Assembly: GCA_017412115.1 (NCBI GenBank)
Contig: JAFPYR010000122.1
Span: forward strand, 62,001 to 126,000
DNA length: 64,000 nucleotides
From: Bacteroidales bacterium
GTDB taxonomy: Bacteria > Bacteroidota > Bacteroidia > Bacteroidales > UBA3824
Direction: 5' to 3'
Below are positions 14,777-28,764 of the stretch, in pieces (the first letter of the stretch is position 1; each line of letters opens with the position of its first letter). The notes beneath the pieces were generated by a model. It worked only from the letters and a program-made list of their open reading frames with translations. It made no database searches and was not told the origin of the DNA. The position numbers and the translations under genes are program-made.

Positions 14777-17257
14777 ATGATATATCCGAAAAATTTTGAA
14801 ATTAAAACCGGTTTCTTTAAAATCAGAAACCTTTTGAAAGATAAATGCTCCTCCCGGTTAGGCGCAGACAAAGTTGAAAAAATGACATTTTCAACTGAGT
14901 TCAATTATATCAAAACCCAATTAAATTTAGCAGCGGAATTCAAGGAAATCTGCGTTATGAACGTTGATTTTCCGCAAGATAATTATTTCGATTCAAGACA
15001 GGCTCTGAAAAAAATTTCCTTGGAAAACACTTTTTTGACAACACGCGAATTGTTTGAACTGAAACTCTCGTTAGACACGTTAAAAAATATCATAAAATTT
15101 TTCAAGAACAGCGATGAAAGCAGATTCCCGTTTTTAAGAGATTTATGTCAAGAGGTTTTTCTTGATTACGTACTTTTGCAGGCAATCGCAAGAGTTATAG
15201 ACGAAAACGGAGAAATCAAAGATTCGGCAAGTCCGGAATTAAAAAGAATCCGCAGCGAAATAGCAACTAAATCCGCAGCCGTTTCGGGCGTTGTTGCAAG
15301 GCTTTTGCGTCAGGCGAAATCTCAGGGTTGGTGCGAAACGGATGCTGAAATTACGATTAGGGACGGTAAAATGTTGATTCCCGTTTCGGCGGGCAACAAA
15401 CGCAAAATTTCGGGTATTGTCAGCGACGAATCTGCCTCGGGAAAAACGGCTTTCATAGAACCGCTTGAAAGTATCGAGCTCAACAATGCTGTCCGTGCTT
15501 TGGAATTTGAGGAAAGAAGGGAAATCGTAAAAATTTTAACGGAAATTTCAGACAAAATACGCCCGTATATTCCTGAAATTCAAGCCTCTGAAGAAATTCT
15601 TGCAGAATTGGATTTCGCAAGGGCAAAAGCACGTTTGGCAATTGAGATGAATGCCGTAATGCCGCATTTGAGCGAAGATGCGATTATGGACATAAGGACA
15701 GCCCGTCATCCCGTTTTGGAAATGACGCTTAGAAACGAGGGCAAAAAAGTTGTTCCGTTGGACATAGAATTAAATGAAAATCAGAGGATTATAATGATTT
15801 CCGGTCCTAATGCGGGAGGAAAATCCGTTTGCCTTAAAACTTCGGGACTTGTTCAGTATATGCATCAAAACGGACTTTTAACGCCCGTCAGTTCAAATTC
15901 GCATTTAGGAATTTTTCGAGACATTTTCATTGACATCGGCGACGAACAAAGTATTGAAAATGACCTCAGTACGTACAGTTCGCATTTGTTGAACATGAAA
16001 AAATTCGTCAATAACGCCTCTGAAAAATCACTTATTTTAATAGATGAATTCGGCTCGGGAACAGAACCGATTCTCGGAGGTGCTATTGCGGAGGCCGTTT
16101 TGGAAAGGCTCAATCACAAAAAGGTAAAAGGCGTTATAACAACGCATTACACCAATCTTAAAAATTTTGCCTCAGTAACTCAAGGCATTATCAACGGTGC
16201 AATGCTTTATGATAATACCAATATGAAACCGCTTTTTGAATTGCAAATAGGACAGACAGGTAATTCTTTTGCCTTTTTGCTCGCTAAAAAAATCGGTTTG
16301 GACTCAGGAATTTTAAAACACGCTGAAGAAATCGCCGGAAGGGAACATATTGATTATGAACGCCGTATACAAGAACTTCAAGAGGACAGACGCGTTATGA
16401 AAATCCGTCTTAAAAATCTTGAAATCAAAGAACAGACTTTGAGCCGTCAAGAAGATTTTTTCCGCACGGAAACCGAATATACGCTTTCACAGCGCAAAAG
16501 TATTATTAAAGCCGCTAAAACAAAACTCGAATCGGTTTTGAAAGAGGTTAATAAGAAAATCGAAAATACGATTCTCGAAATCAAAAACGCTCAAGCGGAA
16601 AAAGAAAAAACAAAAGAAATCCGTCAAAGTTTTAAAAATTTTGCCGAAGAAAAACTTGCCGAAGTCTCTCAAGAAGAGGACGAAATCGACAAAAAAATAG
16701 AAAAACTCCGTCAAAAACAGCGGGAAAAAGCCGAACGCAAAGCCCAAAAACGTCTTGAAAGGGAACAGCAACTTTCAAAAATTCTTCCAGAAAAAGAAAA
16801 ACCTTTGCAACCCGGCGATAAAGTTTTTCTCGATAATTCCCAAACGGAAATCAAAATTTTGGAAATCAAAGACGGAAAAGCACTTTTGCAATTAGGGCAA
16901 ATGCAGACCTTTGCCGACTTAAAACGATTAACAAGAGTTAAAAGCAAAAATCAAGAACCTGAAAAACAAAAAGTTAATGTCAGCATTGAAACCGAAACCA
17001 AAAAAGGAAGTTTTCTTTTCGGTCTTGATGTCAGAGGTTTAAGAGGAAACGAAGCCGTAGAAAAAGTGGCAAAATATCTCGATGAAGCCATTGCAAGCGG
17101 ACACAACGAAATTAAAATTCTTCACGGCACAGGCACGGGAGCATTAAAATCAATGATTCGGGATTATCTTAATTCCCAACTAATTGTAAAAAAATGCCAT
17201 GACGAAAAAATCGAACTCGGCGGCGCAGGCATCACGGTCGCAGAATTGGACTTTTAA
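14777..17257 (+). CDS. mutS2: MutS2 family ATPase/Smr nuclease
   Basis: An 826-residue protein. After a MutS core/clamp region comes the MutS ATPase: Walker A SGPNAGGKSVCLK, then DIGDEQSIENDLSTYSSH, Walker B SLILIDEFGSGTEP and TTHYTNLK. There is no mismatch-recognition domain, as expected for MutS2. A long charged coiled coil (about 520-660) leads to the C-terminal Smr domain: LDVRGLRGNEA and HGTGTGALK are its two signature motifs. MutS2 proteins suppress homologous recombination and, in Bacillus, act on collided ribosomes; which role applies here is unknown. The DUF4922 gene starts 9 bp downstream. Confidence 0.95.
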   Translation: MIYPKNFEIKTGFFKIRNLLKDKCSSRLGADKVEKMTFSTEFNYIKTQLNLAAEFKEICVMNVDFPQDNYFDSRQALKKISLENTFLTTRELFELKLSLDTLKNIIKFFKNSDESRFPFLRDLCQEVFLDYVLLQAIARVIDENGEIKDSASPELKRIRSEIATKSAAVSGVVARLLRQAKSQGWCETDAEITIRDGKMLIPVSAGNKRKISGIVSDESASGKTAFIEPLESIELNNAVRALEFEERREIVKILTEISDKIRPYIPEIQASEEILAELDFARAKARLAIEMNAVMPHLSEDAIMDIRTARHPVLEMTLRNEGKKVVPLDIELNENQRIIMISGPNAGGKSVCLKTSGLVQYMHQNGLLTPVSSNSHLGIFRDIFIDIGDEQSIENDLSTYSSHLLNMKKFVNNASEKSLILIDEFGSGTEPILGGAIAEAVLERLNHKKVKGVITTHYTNLKNFASVTQGIINGAMLYDNTNMKPLFELQIGQTGNSFAFLLAKKIGLDSGILKHAEEIAGREHIDYERRIQELQEDRRVMKIRLKNLEIKEQTLSRQEDFFRTETEYTLSQRKSIIKAAKTKLESVLKEVNKKIENTILEIKNAQAEKEKTKEIRQSFKNFAEEKLAEVSQEEDEIDKKIEKLRQKQREKAERKAQKRLEREQQLSKILPEKEKPLQPGDKVFLDNSQTEIKILEIKDGKALLQLGQMQTFADLKRLTRVKSKNQEPEKQKVNVSIETETKKGSFLFGLDVRGLRGNEAVEKVAKYLDEAIASGHNEIKILHGTGTGALKSMIRDYLNSQLIVKKCHDEKIELGGAGITVAELDF

Positions 17258-17266
17258 AAAAAAACA

Positions 17267-22118
<4,852 letters not shown>

Positions 22119-22191
22119 AAATGTTTATTCTGACAAAATAAAAAAGGCGATTTTCTGTTTTTATATTTAGAACTTTACTAAAAAAAATAAA

Positions 22192-22902
22192 ATGAAGACA
22201 AGAATTATTTGCATATTAATATTGATTTTTTTAGGCTCAGATTTGTCGGCACAATATAGCAAAGCTGTTAAAAACCTTCCGCAATATGACAACAAATTGT
22301 GGCATTTCGGCTTTACGGTCGGTTGCAACAATATGGGCTTTAAAATAGACCGCTGCGACGATTTTTTTGCGTTGGAAGATATGTACGGCATTGAGGCAGA
22401 AAAGTTTACAGGTTTTCACATCGGACCTATTTCCTCGCTTAGAATATGCAAATATTTGGATTTGAGAATGATGTTCAATTTGTCGTTCAATCAGAGAGAT
22501 TTGGTTTATTATTTTATGGAGGGCGACAAAACCGAAATGAAGAATCACAGAATGTCAATCAACAGCACGATGTTGGAATTTCCCGTTTTGTTTAAATACA
22601 AAGCCGAAAGATGGGGAAATTTTTCACCGTATCTGGTTGCAGGAGCTAATTATAAATACGATTTAGCGGCAGACAAAAAGCCCCGCCCTGAGGAAATGCC
22701 AAAAATTAAACTTTTAAAGCATGACCCTTGTGCAGAATGGGGCGCAGGTTTTGATATTTATCTTCAATATTTCAAATTATCATTGGAACTCAAATACAGT
22801 GTCGGAATTCTTAACACTTTGAAACGTGATGACACGCCTTACACTGATTGTATTAACAAATTGAGTTCCAATGCACTAATTTTTTCATTACATTTTGAAT
22901 AG
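22192..22902 (+). CDS. porT: PorT-family outer-membrane protein (type IX secretion)
   Basis: A 236-residue beta-barrel protein with signal peptide MKTRIICILILIFLGSDLSAQ. The start of the mature protein, KAVKNLPQYDNKLWHFGFTVGCNNMGF, follows the PorT/SprT pattern ('NLP.yD.K..HfGf..G'). Alternating amphipathic strands run to the end, SSNALIFSLHFE, with a terminal aromatic/acidic strand. PorT is needed for the type IX secretion system of Porphyromonas and SprT for gliding Flavobacterium. In many Bacteroidetes the gene neighbours ubiE/menG; here ubiE lies 4.4 kb downstream with five genes between. Specific orthology rather than general OMP_b-brl_2 membership is likely but not proven. Confidence 0.75.
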   Translation: MKTRIICILILIFLGSDLSAQYSKAVKNLPQYDNKLWHFGFTVGCNNMGFKIDRCDDFFALEDMYGIEAEKFTGFHIGPISSLRICKYLDLRMMFNLSFNQRDLVYYFMEGDKTEMKNHRMSINSTMLEFPVLFKYKAERWGNFSPYLVAGANYKYDLAADKKPRPEEMPKIKLLKHDPCAEWGAGFDIYLQYFKLSLELKYSVGILNTLKRDDTPYTDCINKLSSNALIFSLHFE

Positions 22903-22904
22903 CC

Positions 22905-24272
22905 TTAAAATCCGGCAGGACGCTTAAAAACGAAAATTGAAGGTCTGCAACTGCCTTTTTTCAATCCGATTTTTTCGCCGTATTCCGAAACCATGTCGTT
23001 GTTGTTGTCAAAACCGATGAAAATAGCATCTTTGGTAAGCCACAACGCCTCAGCCATTCCGAAGTCAGCGAGATAATTATTTTGAACTCTGTCAGTTGAA
23101 TATTTAACAAAAGACGCGTATTTGCTTTCTTTGGTTTTAACATCTAATCGGCGGACAAAACAGTTTTGTCTGTCCAAGATGTAAAGATATTTTCCCTCAC
23201 AGCACATATCCGAAATATCACCGTCGCGCGGCAAAATTACATCGTCAAACGGTGCAGTAAGTTGTCCTGTCTTAATATCATAAACAAAAAGTCTTCTTGG
23301 ATCCCGCTCTTTAGCGATATAAATCAATTTGTTTTTATTGTCAATAGTCATGCCCTCAATTCCGGCATTGTTATTACCCCACAATTTCATATCCTCGCCC
23401 AAAACGGTAAAATCTATTTCAAGCGGTTCAAAAAGTTCGGGATTGTTCTTGTTTTGAAAATACAACAAATCATGAATTTCGTCCGAAATTACAAAACGGT
23501 TGTCATAAACATCAATTACTTCAATATCAAGTTCTTTGGTTTTAATATTAGTTTTAGCGGCTCTTGTAATGTAAAATCTACCATCAGAACAAGTATCAAC
23601 TTGATAAATATCCGGTGTTTCAACCTTGTCTGCAATGCAGTAAATTTTGCCGTCCTTGCCAGTAAGACCGGAAATATCAAATCTGTGATGAGATTCTTCG
23701 CATTCGTTTTCACCCAACATATAAATACTTCCACTATGAAGCAAATCCAATTTTATAGCCCCGGGTATTTCAGGGAAAGCCATGTAAGCCAAATGATTAA
23801 CCCAATGCATCGGCATCTTACAAAACAATTGGTCAATCAAAACTTCCGTATCCTCGTTTTTAACATCTGCCAACTCAGCATATTCATCGGGCCAGACAAA
23901 AAGCCTTTTCCTATCCTGACTGTAAAAAAATACACTTGATATTTTATCGGTATTGTTATAAACAAAAGTTATTAAACCACTGATTGTTAAACCTTTAGCA
24001 TTAGAAGAGGGTTCTACTCTGAATTTAAACAAAGTATCACGCATAATTTGTAAATCGCTGAAAGTTACGGGTGTTTTACTCTTTAAATGCTGAGTATTGA
24101 CTTGATAACGGTTGTTAATGATTTTCCCGATATTAAAATCCCTGATTGTGTCCATACTGCAAGTAAAGGCTTTCTTCGCCTCAAAAATCATTTTCTTTTT
24201 ACCGCTATTATTACAACCGGTAAAAAAAACAAAAATTGCAATAATGTTCACTATTAATGCTATTGTTTTCAT
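22905..24272 (-). CDS. Beta-propeller lipoprotein (SdiA-regulated/phytase-like)
   Basis: A 455-residue protein with lipoprotein signal (MKTIALIVNIIAIFVFFTGC). The C-terminal 250 residues look like a beta-propeller: NAGIEGMTIDNKNKLIYIAKE is the hallmark blade of the SdiA-regulated/phytase-like group, followed by LFVYDIKTGQ, ISDMCCEGKYLYILDRQ and MAEALWLTKDAIFIGFD. Such proteins have Ca-binding acidic residues in blade loops, but enzymatic activity is not established for this group. The N-terminal 150 residues are not recognised. It converges with porT (2 bp apart) and diverges from the M14 peptidase gene over a 33-bp region. Confidence 0.72.
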   Translation of the reverse strand: MKTIALIVNIIAIFVFFTGCNNSGKKKMIFEAKKAFTCSMDTIRDFNIGKIINNRYQVNTQHLKSKTPVTFSDLQIMRDTLFKFRVEPSSNAKGLTISGLITFVYNNTDKISSVFFYSQDRKRLFVWPDEYAELADVKNEDTEVLIDQLFCKMPMHWVNHLAYMAFPEIPGAIKLDLLHSGSIYMLGENECEESHHRFDISGLTGKDGKIYCIADKVETPDIYQVDTCSDGRFYITRAAKTNIKTKELDIEVIDVYDNRFVISDEIHDLLYFQNKNNPELFEPLEIDFTVLGEDMKLWGNNNAGIEGMTIDNKNKLIYIAKERDPRRLFVYDIKTGQLTAPFDDVILPRDGDISDMCCEGKYLYILDRQNCFVRRLDVKTKESKYASFVKYSTDRVQNNYLADFGMAEALWLTKDAIFIGFDNNNDMVSEYGEKIGLKKGSCRPSIFVFKRPAGF

Positions 24273-24280
24273 TTTTTTTA

Positions 24281-24288
24281 TAATTTTG
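24281..24288 (+). promoter_or_regulatory. Predicted -7 box for the M14 peptidase gene
   Basis: TAATTTTG fits TAnnTTTG, 17 bp upstream of the ATG at 24306. It lies in the 33-bp gap to the divergent lipoprotein gene. Confidence 0.4.
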
Positions 24289-24305
24289 TAAAAAATATTT
24301 TAACT

Positions 24306-25493
24306 ATGGATATTGTAGCCTTACACGGAAAATACGATATTTACAAAGAAAACGCTTTACCGCAAAGACGGTTCAAATATAATAAATTAAATGAAGTATT
24401 GCAGGAACATTTGCAAAAAAAAAATTTTAATTTTTTATATTGCGGATACTCGTTTGAAAAACGTCCCATAAATTTGTTAAAGTACGGCAGCGGACCGACT
24501 TCCGTACTTATAATGTCGCAAATGCACGGCAACGAACCAGTTTCAACGCTTGCATTAACCGATGTTATGAATTTTATGGAATCAGACGAAGAATTAAATC
24601 ATATAATAAAAGAGAAAATTACGGTTTACGTTTTGGCTCTTGTTAATCCCGACGGGAACGAAAAAAACGACCGCCGCAACGCCCAAGGAATTGATATTAA
24701 CAGAGATGCTAAAAGCTTGATTTCGCCTGAAGCAGTTTTTTTAACAAAGGTTGCCAAAGAAATCAATCCGAAATTTGTGTTAAATTTGCACGATGAGGAA
24801 TTGTATTATATGACAAAACCTTTACTTTTGCAAACTGCAATTGCGATGTTAGCACCCGAGTGTGAAATTTCACCGAAGGCGTTGAAAGCGCGGAGCAATG
24901 CCATGAAACTTATTTCGTGCATTTCTCAAACCTTGGAACCGATTGCAAAAAACAGAATTGCAAGATACGATGACGTTTATACACCCGAGGCTTTCGGTGA
25001 TACGTTCGTCTCAAACGGCATTTCATCGGTGTTGATAGAGGCTGGCTCTTTTGAGGGCGACAAAGAAAGATGTTTTGCAAGAAAAACCGTATTTTGTGCA
25101 ATTTTAACGGCATTAGAGGCTGTTGCAAATTCAAGTTACGAAAATTTTTCGGAGGAAATTTATCAAAATCTTCCTCTAAACATAAGATACAAATCCTTCG
25201 ATTTGAAGTTGAAAAATCTTGAAATCAAATCAGAATACGGCTCTTACCGTGTTGATTTGGGCATAAGACGCATAAAACCAACTTTCAACGATGAGGATTT
25301 TACTGACGATTTTACGGATTACAGAATTGTAAATATCGGAAAACTTGACAATTACGGTGCATTAAAAACTTTTGATGCCTCAGAATTTTGTCTTAAAGGA
25401 AATTATTCCGATATTTACCTCGGCAGAAAAGCCGATTTTACGATTATTAACAGCTTTGGCATTGAGAAAAAATGTCAGAGTTTATTATTATAA
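24306..25493 (+). CDS. M14-family zinc carboxypeptidase
   Basis: A 395-residue protein without signal peptide. Zinc ligands of the M14 fold are present: HGNEP (H-x-x-E, near residue 76) and the later His in VLNLHDEE; the substrate-binding NxxxDxNR-like motif is NAQGIDINRDA, and the catalytic Glu lies in SSVLIEAGSFEGD. The C-terminal 100 residues form an extra domain. Intracellular M14 members of this shape process murein peptides (MpaA-like) or other gamma-linked peptides. The next gene overlaps or abuts it: its preferred start is 8 bp after this stop. Confidence 0.85.
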   Translation: MDIVALHGKYDIYKENALPQRRFKYNKLNEVLQEHLQKKNFNFLYCGYSFEKRPINLLKYGSGPTSVLIMSQMHGNEPVSTLALTDVMNFMESDEELNHIIKEKITVYVLALVNPDGNEKNDRRNAQGIDINRDAKSLISPEAVFLTKVAKEINPKFVLNLHDEELYYMTKPLLLQTAIAMLAPECEISPKALKARSNAMKLISCISQTLEPIAKNRIARYDDVYTPEAFGDTFVSNGISSVLIEAGSFEGDKERCFARKTVFCAILTALEAVANSSYENFSEEIYQNLPLNIRYKSFDLKLKNLEIKSEYGSYRVDLGIRRIKPTFNDEDFTDDFTDYRIVNIGKLDNYGALKTFDASEFCLKGNYSDIYLGRKADFTIINSFGIEKKCQSLLL

Positions 25494-25501
25494 AAATTAA
25501 T

Positions 25502-26578
25502 ATGGCAAATGATAATACAGGCGTTTCGACTGAAGAATTAACGGAAGAACAACGCCGTTTTTTTATAACTAATTATTTCAAAGTCACCAAATTGGAACTT
25601 CCCTCTTTTACGAGCGGACGTATTTTGCTCGTTTATGCGGGAGTTTTTTTAGGACTTTTGCTGATGATATATTTAAGACGCGCTGTTCCGACTGTAATTT
25701 TTAGTTCCGCGTGTTTTATTTTTGCGTTTTGGCAGTTTTATCTTTTTATCGGACCGTATTTTAGGACGAAAAGACTTTTTTCGCAACGTCCGAGCGAGGA
25801 ACAAATGGTTTCGTGGCTGATAAAGGATTTAAAAAAGACGGTTAAACCGCGAAGTATCACAACTTTAGGGCTTAACATGAGCGATGTTAAACCCGAAAAT
25901 TTCATAATTATTCCCGTTCCGATTTTTTGGCAGGCTCAAGGCTTGTCAGCGGAAGAGGTTTTAAGGTCGCCGCTCTCGGACGGAACTTACATTTATACGG
26001 CTTGGAGGGTTCAGATTTTAGTGCTGACAAAATATTACATAAGCCTCTTTAAATGCAATTATAATTGGCTCACTGACAGTATTAATACCGTTTCGACCAA
26101 TGAATTTTATTTTCAGGACATTACCTCTATCAACAACGACATTCGGGAAATAGAGTTCAGTTTTATTGACAATCCTGAACAGCCGATAGGGGCGGGCAAA
26201 GTTTTTCACGTTACTAATTTTTCGGGTGAACATTTAACCGTTATCAACGAAATACCTTCGCTTGCAGGACCTAAAAATATTGCCGTTAATTTGGAATATA
26301 TCGTATCGCTGCTCAGAATGATTTTGCGCAACCGCAGATTCAATATTATGAGGGAAGAATACGTTGAACCGAAACAGGAGGAAACCCCTGAACAAATTGC
26401 AGAGGCTCAAGAAAAAGAACGTCAGGAAAACGTTGATGCCATCAATTCGATTGATTATTTGATGCAAAATCCTGATTCTGAAGGCACGCCTGATTCTCAA
26501 TTCGGAAACAAAACAGCCGTTTCAAGTTTTGAGGATGACATAGATGTCGAAGGACTCTCTTTAGAAGATTCAGAATAG
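25502..26578 (+). CDS. Two-pass membrane protein of unknown function
   Basis: A 358-residue protein I do not recognise. The ATG at 25502 (MANDNTG) is preferred over one at 25472 inside the previous gene. Two adjacent hydrophobic helices (about 39-60 and 65-85, with GRILLVYAGVFLGLLLMIY first) anchor a large cytoplasmic domain of mixed alpha/beta composition. From about 285 the sequence turns highly acidic and Gln/Glu-rich (EYVEPKQEETPEQIAEAQEK), ending in DIDVEGLSLEDSE. Position after the M14 peptidase suggests cotranscription only. Confidence 0.7.
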   Translation: MANDNTGVSTEELTEEQRRFFITNYFKVTKLELPSFTSGRILLVYAGVFLGLLLMIYLRRAVPTVIFSSACFIFAFWQFYLFIGPYFRTKRLFSQRPSEEQMVSWLIKDLKKTVKPRSITTLGLNMSDVKPENFIIIPVPIFWQAQGLSAEEVLRSPLSDGTYIYTAWRVQILVLTKYYISLFKCNYNWLTDSINTVSTNEFYFQDITSINNDIREIEFSFIDNPEQPIGAGKVFHVTNFSGEHLTVINEIPSLAGPKNIAVNLEYIVSLLRMILRNRRFNIMREEYVEPKQEETPEQIAEAQEKERQENVDAINSIDYLMQNPDSEGTPDSQFGNKTAVSSFEDDIDVEGLSLEDSE

Positions 26579-26617
26579 AATAAAAAAAACAACTTAATAA
26601 TTAAACCTTTAAAAAAA

Positions 26618-27247
26618 ATGTGCGTTATGAAATATGCCATTGTTATAATTTTGATGTGGATTTTTCCGCTTTTTAATTGCTCGGCTCAAAACGGGTATCC
26701 GCAATTAAAACAAAAATCAGATTCTTTGATTACACGTTTTGAAAAAGAATTATCCAAGCAGAGTTTTGTTAATACGGAATTGACAAACAATGCTAATAAT
26801 TTTTTTGTGGATTATAACAACGAACTCACCGGCGATACGGTCTGGCTCGAAAACTATGAAGACTTCAAATTTTACCGTATTAAACGCAAAGACTTTTTTT
26901 TCATTGCGGAATATTATACGGGCAAAATAGGAACGCTCTTCGAATGTGAAAAATACGTTTATTACTTTTATGACGGGAAATTGCAAATGACTCAGTCATT
27001 GTTTTTTAAGCACGGTGAAGAATTAGACGATTACGGTTCTAATCTTTACGTAGAGGAAAAACGTGTTTTGTTTTCGCAAGGAGAGCCTTTGCAGTTTTAT
27101 CTTGTACGCGACGGTGAAGGTTCGTCCCGCACGCTTGATATCAAAGCATTACCTTTCAAACAGATAGATGTCAAAAAAGTAATTTATGACAAATACGCTT
27201 TTGAAACCGTAGGAATTAAAATTTTTAACGGAAAAACTGATTTTTAA
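26618..27247 (+). CDS. Secreted protein of unknown function
   Basis: A 209-residue product with a signal peptide (MKYAIVIILMWIFPLFNCSAQ if the ATG at 26627 is used; the one at 26618 adds MCV). Cleavage after SAQ is expected; no lipobox is clear because Cys sits three residues before the Gln. The mature domain is rich in aromatic residues and alternating strands (FKFYRIKRKDFFFIAEYYTG, CEKYVYYFYDGKLQ), like many small periplasmic beta proteins of Bacteroidetes. It is 10 bp from ubiE. Confidence 0.7.
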   Translation: MCVMKYAIVIILMWIFPLFNCSAQNGYPQLKQKSDSLITRFEKELSKQSFVNTELTNNANNFFVDYNNELTGDTVWLENYEDFKFYRIKRKDFFFIAEYYTGKIGTLFECEKYVYYFYDGKLQMTQSLFFKHGEELDDYGSNLYVEEKRVLFSQGEPLQFYLVRDGEGSSRTLDIKALPFKQIDVKKVIYDKYAFETVGIKIFNGKTDF

Positions 27248-27257
27248 CAGCAAAAAA

Positions 27258-27986
27258 ATGGAAGTAAAACCATACGCATCTTCTTCCAAAAGCAAACGCG
27301 AACAAGTGGAAGAGATGTTTGATAATATTGCCGGCAATTATGACTTTTTGAATCATTCCTTAACTTTCGGAATTGATAAAATTTGGAGAAAAAAAGCCAT
27401 AAAAGCGGCAGCGGAAAAAAATCCCGCAACAATTCTTGACATTGCAGCCGGAACGGGTGATTTTTCGATTCTTGAGGCAAAAAAAACTTCCGCGAAAATA
27501 ACGGCAATCGACATTTCACAAAATATGCTCAACATCGCCGTTAAAAAAGCTGAACGGGAAAATTTATCAGACAGAATAGATTTTCTCAAAGCCGATTCGC
27601 TGGATATGCCGTTCAAGGACAATAGTTTTGAAGCCGTTACGGTCGGTTTCGGTGTTAGAAACTTTTCTGATATTCCCAAAGGACTTTCAGAAATTTTCAG
27701 AGTTTTGAAACCCGGAGGAAGGCTTGTGGTTTTGGAATTGTCAGAACCGCCTAATCCCGTAATTAAAGCGGGATATAGTTTTTATTTTCATAAAGTTTTG
27801 CCGTTTTGGGGCAAAGTAGTTTCAAAAGACGGTGAGGCTTACAAGTACCTTCCAAAAAGTGTCGATAATTTTCCCTACGGTGAAAGATTTCTTTCACTCA
27901 TGGAAAATGCGGGGTTCAAAAATGCGTCTTTAAAATGGCTGTCATTAGGATTGTCAGCCATATATATCGGCGAAAAAATGACTTAA
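27258..27986 (+). CDS. ubiE: Demethylmenaquinone methyltransferase
   Basis: A 242-residue SAM-dependent methyltransferase (also called menG). It makes menaquinone from demethylmenaquinone, the last step for the anaerobic respiratory quinone used by Bacteroidetes. Motifs are complete: VEEMFDNIAGNYDFLNH at the N-terminus, SAM-binding LDIAAGTGDFS, AIDISQNM, the UbiE signature VTVGFGVRNFSD and LKPGGRLVVLELSEP. It ends with YIGEKMT. The plug-only protein gene follows 22 bp later. Confidence 0.96.
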   Translation: MEVKPYASSSKSKREQVEEMFDNIAGNYDFLNHSLTFGIDKIWRKKAIKAAAEKNPATILDIAAGTGDFSILEAKKTSAKITAIDISQNMLNIAVKKAERENLSDRIDFLKADSLDMPFKDNSFEAVTVGFGVRNFSDIPKGLSEIFRVLKPGGRLVVLELSEPPNPVIKAGYSFYFHKVLPFWGKVVSKDGEAYKYLPKSVDNFPYGERFLSLMENAGFKNASLKWLSLGLSAIYIGEKMT

Positions 27987-28008
27987 AACCTTAAAAAAAT
28001 TAAATACT

Positions 28009-28668
28009 ATGAAAGGATTTTTGTTTTTGCTATTGATTATCTCATGCATTGAGATTCACGCACAGGATACCGTAAAAATTTCAGGCTCAGTCTTTACGCT
28101 TGACACTTTAGCAGTTTCAGGAATAAGCGTATCAGCAAAAAAAGCCAAAACCGCTGTTGTTACCGACAGTTTAGGCAATTTTACAATCGAATGTTGTAAA
28201 AATGACCGTTTGGTTTTCAAATCACGATGTTTCAATACCAAGCGGGTAAAAATTGATGAAAAAACCAAAAATCCTCTTTCCGTGAATTTACGTTTTATTC
28301 CAAGCCCTCAAAACGTTGAAGTGGCAATCGGGTATGGTTATATCAGCGAAAAAGACCGCACACAAGCCATAGAATATATCGGAGGCGGCAAAAATTATTG
28401 CACTTATCTTAATATTTACGACCTGATTAAGAATAATTTTAACGGAGTAACCATAACCTCAAACGGCTGCATACTTGTAAGAGGCATCAGCACTTTGTAC
28501 GCTTCACCATGTGCAACATACGTTGTTGACGGTTATTTTGTGGACTCGATAGATTATATTTCGCCCTGCGATGTCAAGGAAATTTCGCTTCTAAAAGACA
28601 GCAGTGCTGCAATTTACGGTTGCAATAGTTCAAACGGTGTTTTCATAATAAATTTAAGGAATCATTAA
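28009..28668 (+). CDS. Plug-only TonB-receptor-like secreted protein
   Basis: A 219-residue protein with signal peptide (MKGFLFLLLIISCIEIHAQ). It consists of the first two domains of a SusC-type receptor and nothing more. A carboxypeptidase-regulatory-like beta domain (about 20-95, ISGSVFTLDTLAVSGISVSA) is followed by a TonB plug (about 100-219) with YDLIKNNFNGVTI, ILVRGISTLYA, YVVDGYFVDSIDYISPCDVKEISLLKDSSAAIYG and GVFIINLR. The plug ends where the 22-strand barrel should begin, and the stop is followed by a clean intergenic region, so no downstream barrel remnant is visible. It also has six Cys residues, unusual for a plug. It could be a decayed receptor or an independent module; similar stand-alone plugs occur in Bacteroidetes. 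Confidence 0.8.
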   Translation: MKGFLFLLLIISCIEIHAQDTVKISGSVFTLDTLAVSGISVSAKKAKTAVVTDSLGNFTIECCKNDRLVFKSRCFNTKRVKIDEKTKNPLSVNLRFIPSPQNVEVAIGYGYISEKDRTQAIEYIGGGKNYCTYLNIYDLIKNNFNGVTITSNGCILVRGISTLYASPCATYVVDGYFVDSIDYISPCDVKEISLLKDSSAAIYGCNSSNGVFIINLRNH

Positions 28669-28720
28669 TTGACTTTTTTTTAGCCGCCAATGTGCAAAAG
28701 AACGCATTTCAGCTAAAAAA

Positions 28721-28752
28721 ATTGCAACTTTCCAAAATAATCAGTAAATTTG
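28721..28752 (+). promoter_or_regulatory. Predicted promoter of the TIR-like/STAND gene set
   Basis: ATTG (28721-28724), 20 bp, TAAATTTG (28745-28752). The ATG at 28765 follows; a TTG at 28750 lies inside the -7 box and is excluded. Confidence 0.6.
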
Positions 28753-28764
28753 CCGTTGGAAAAA

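Noticed and set aside
23166..23939. A 257-codon open frame opposite the beta-propeller lipoprotein gene
   Set aside because: Antisense shadow. The translated sequence has no recognisable domain and no promoter precedes it.
28009..28668. A SusC/SusD polysaccharide utilisation locus around the glycosidases
   Set aside because: The only SusC-like protein lacks a barrel, no SusD homologue exists in the window and the glycosidases are far apart in separate units.
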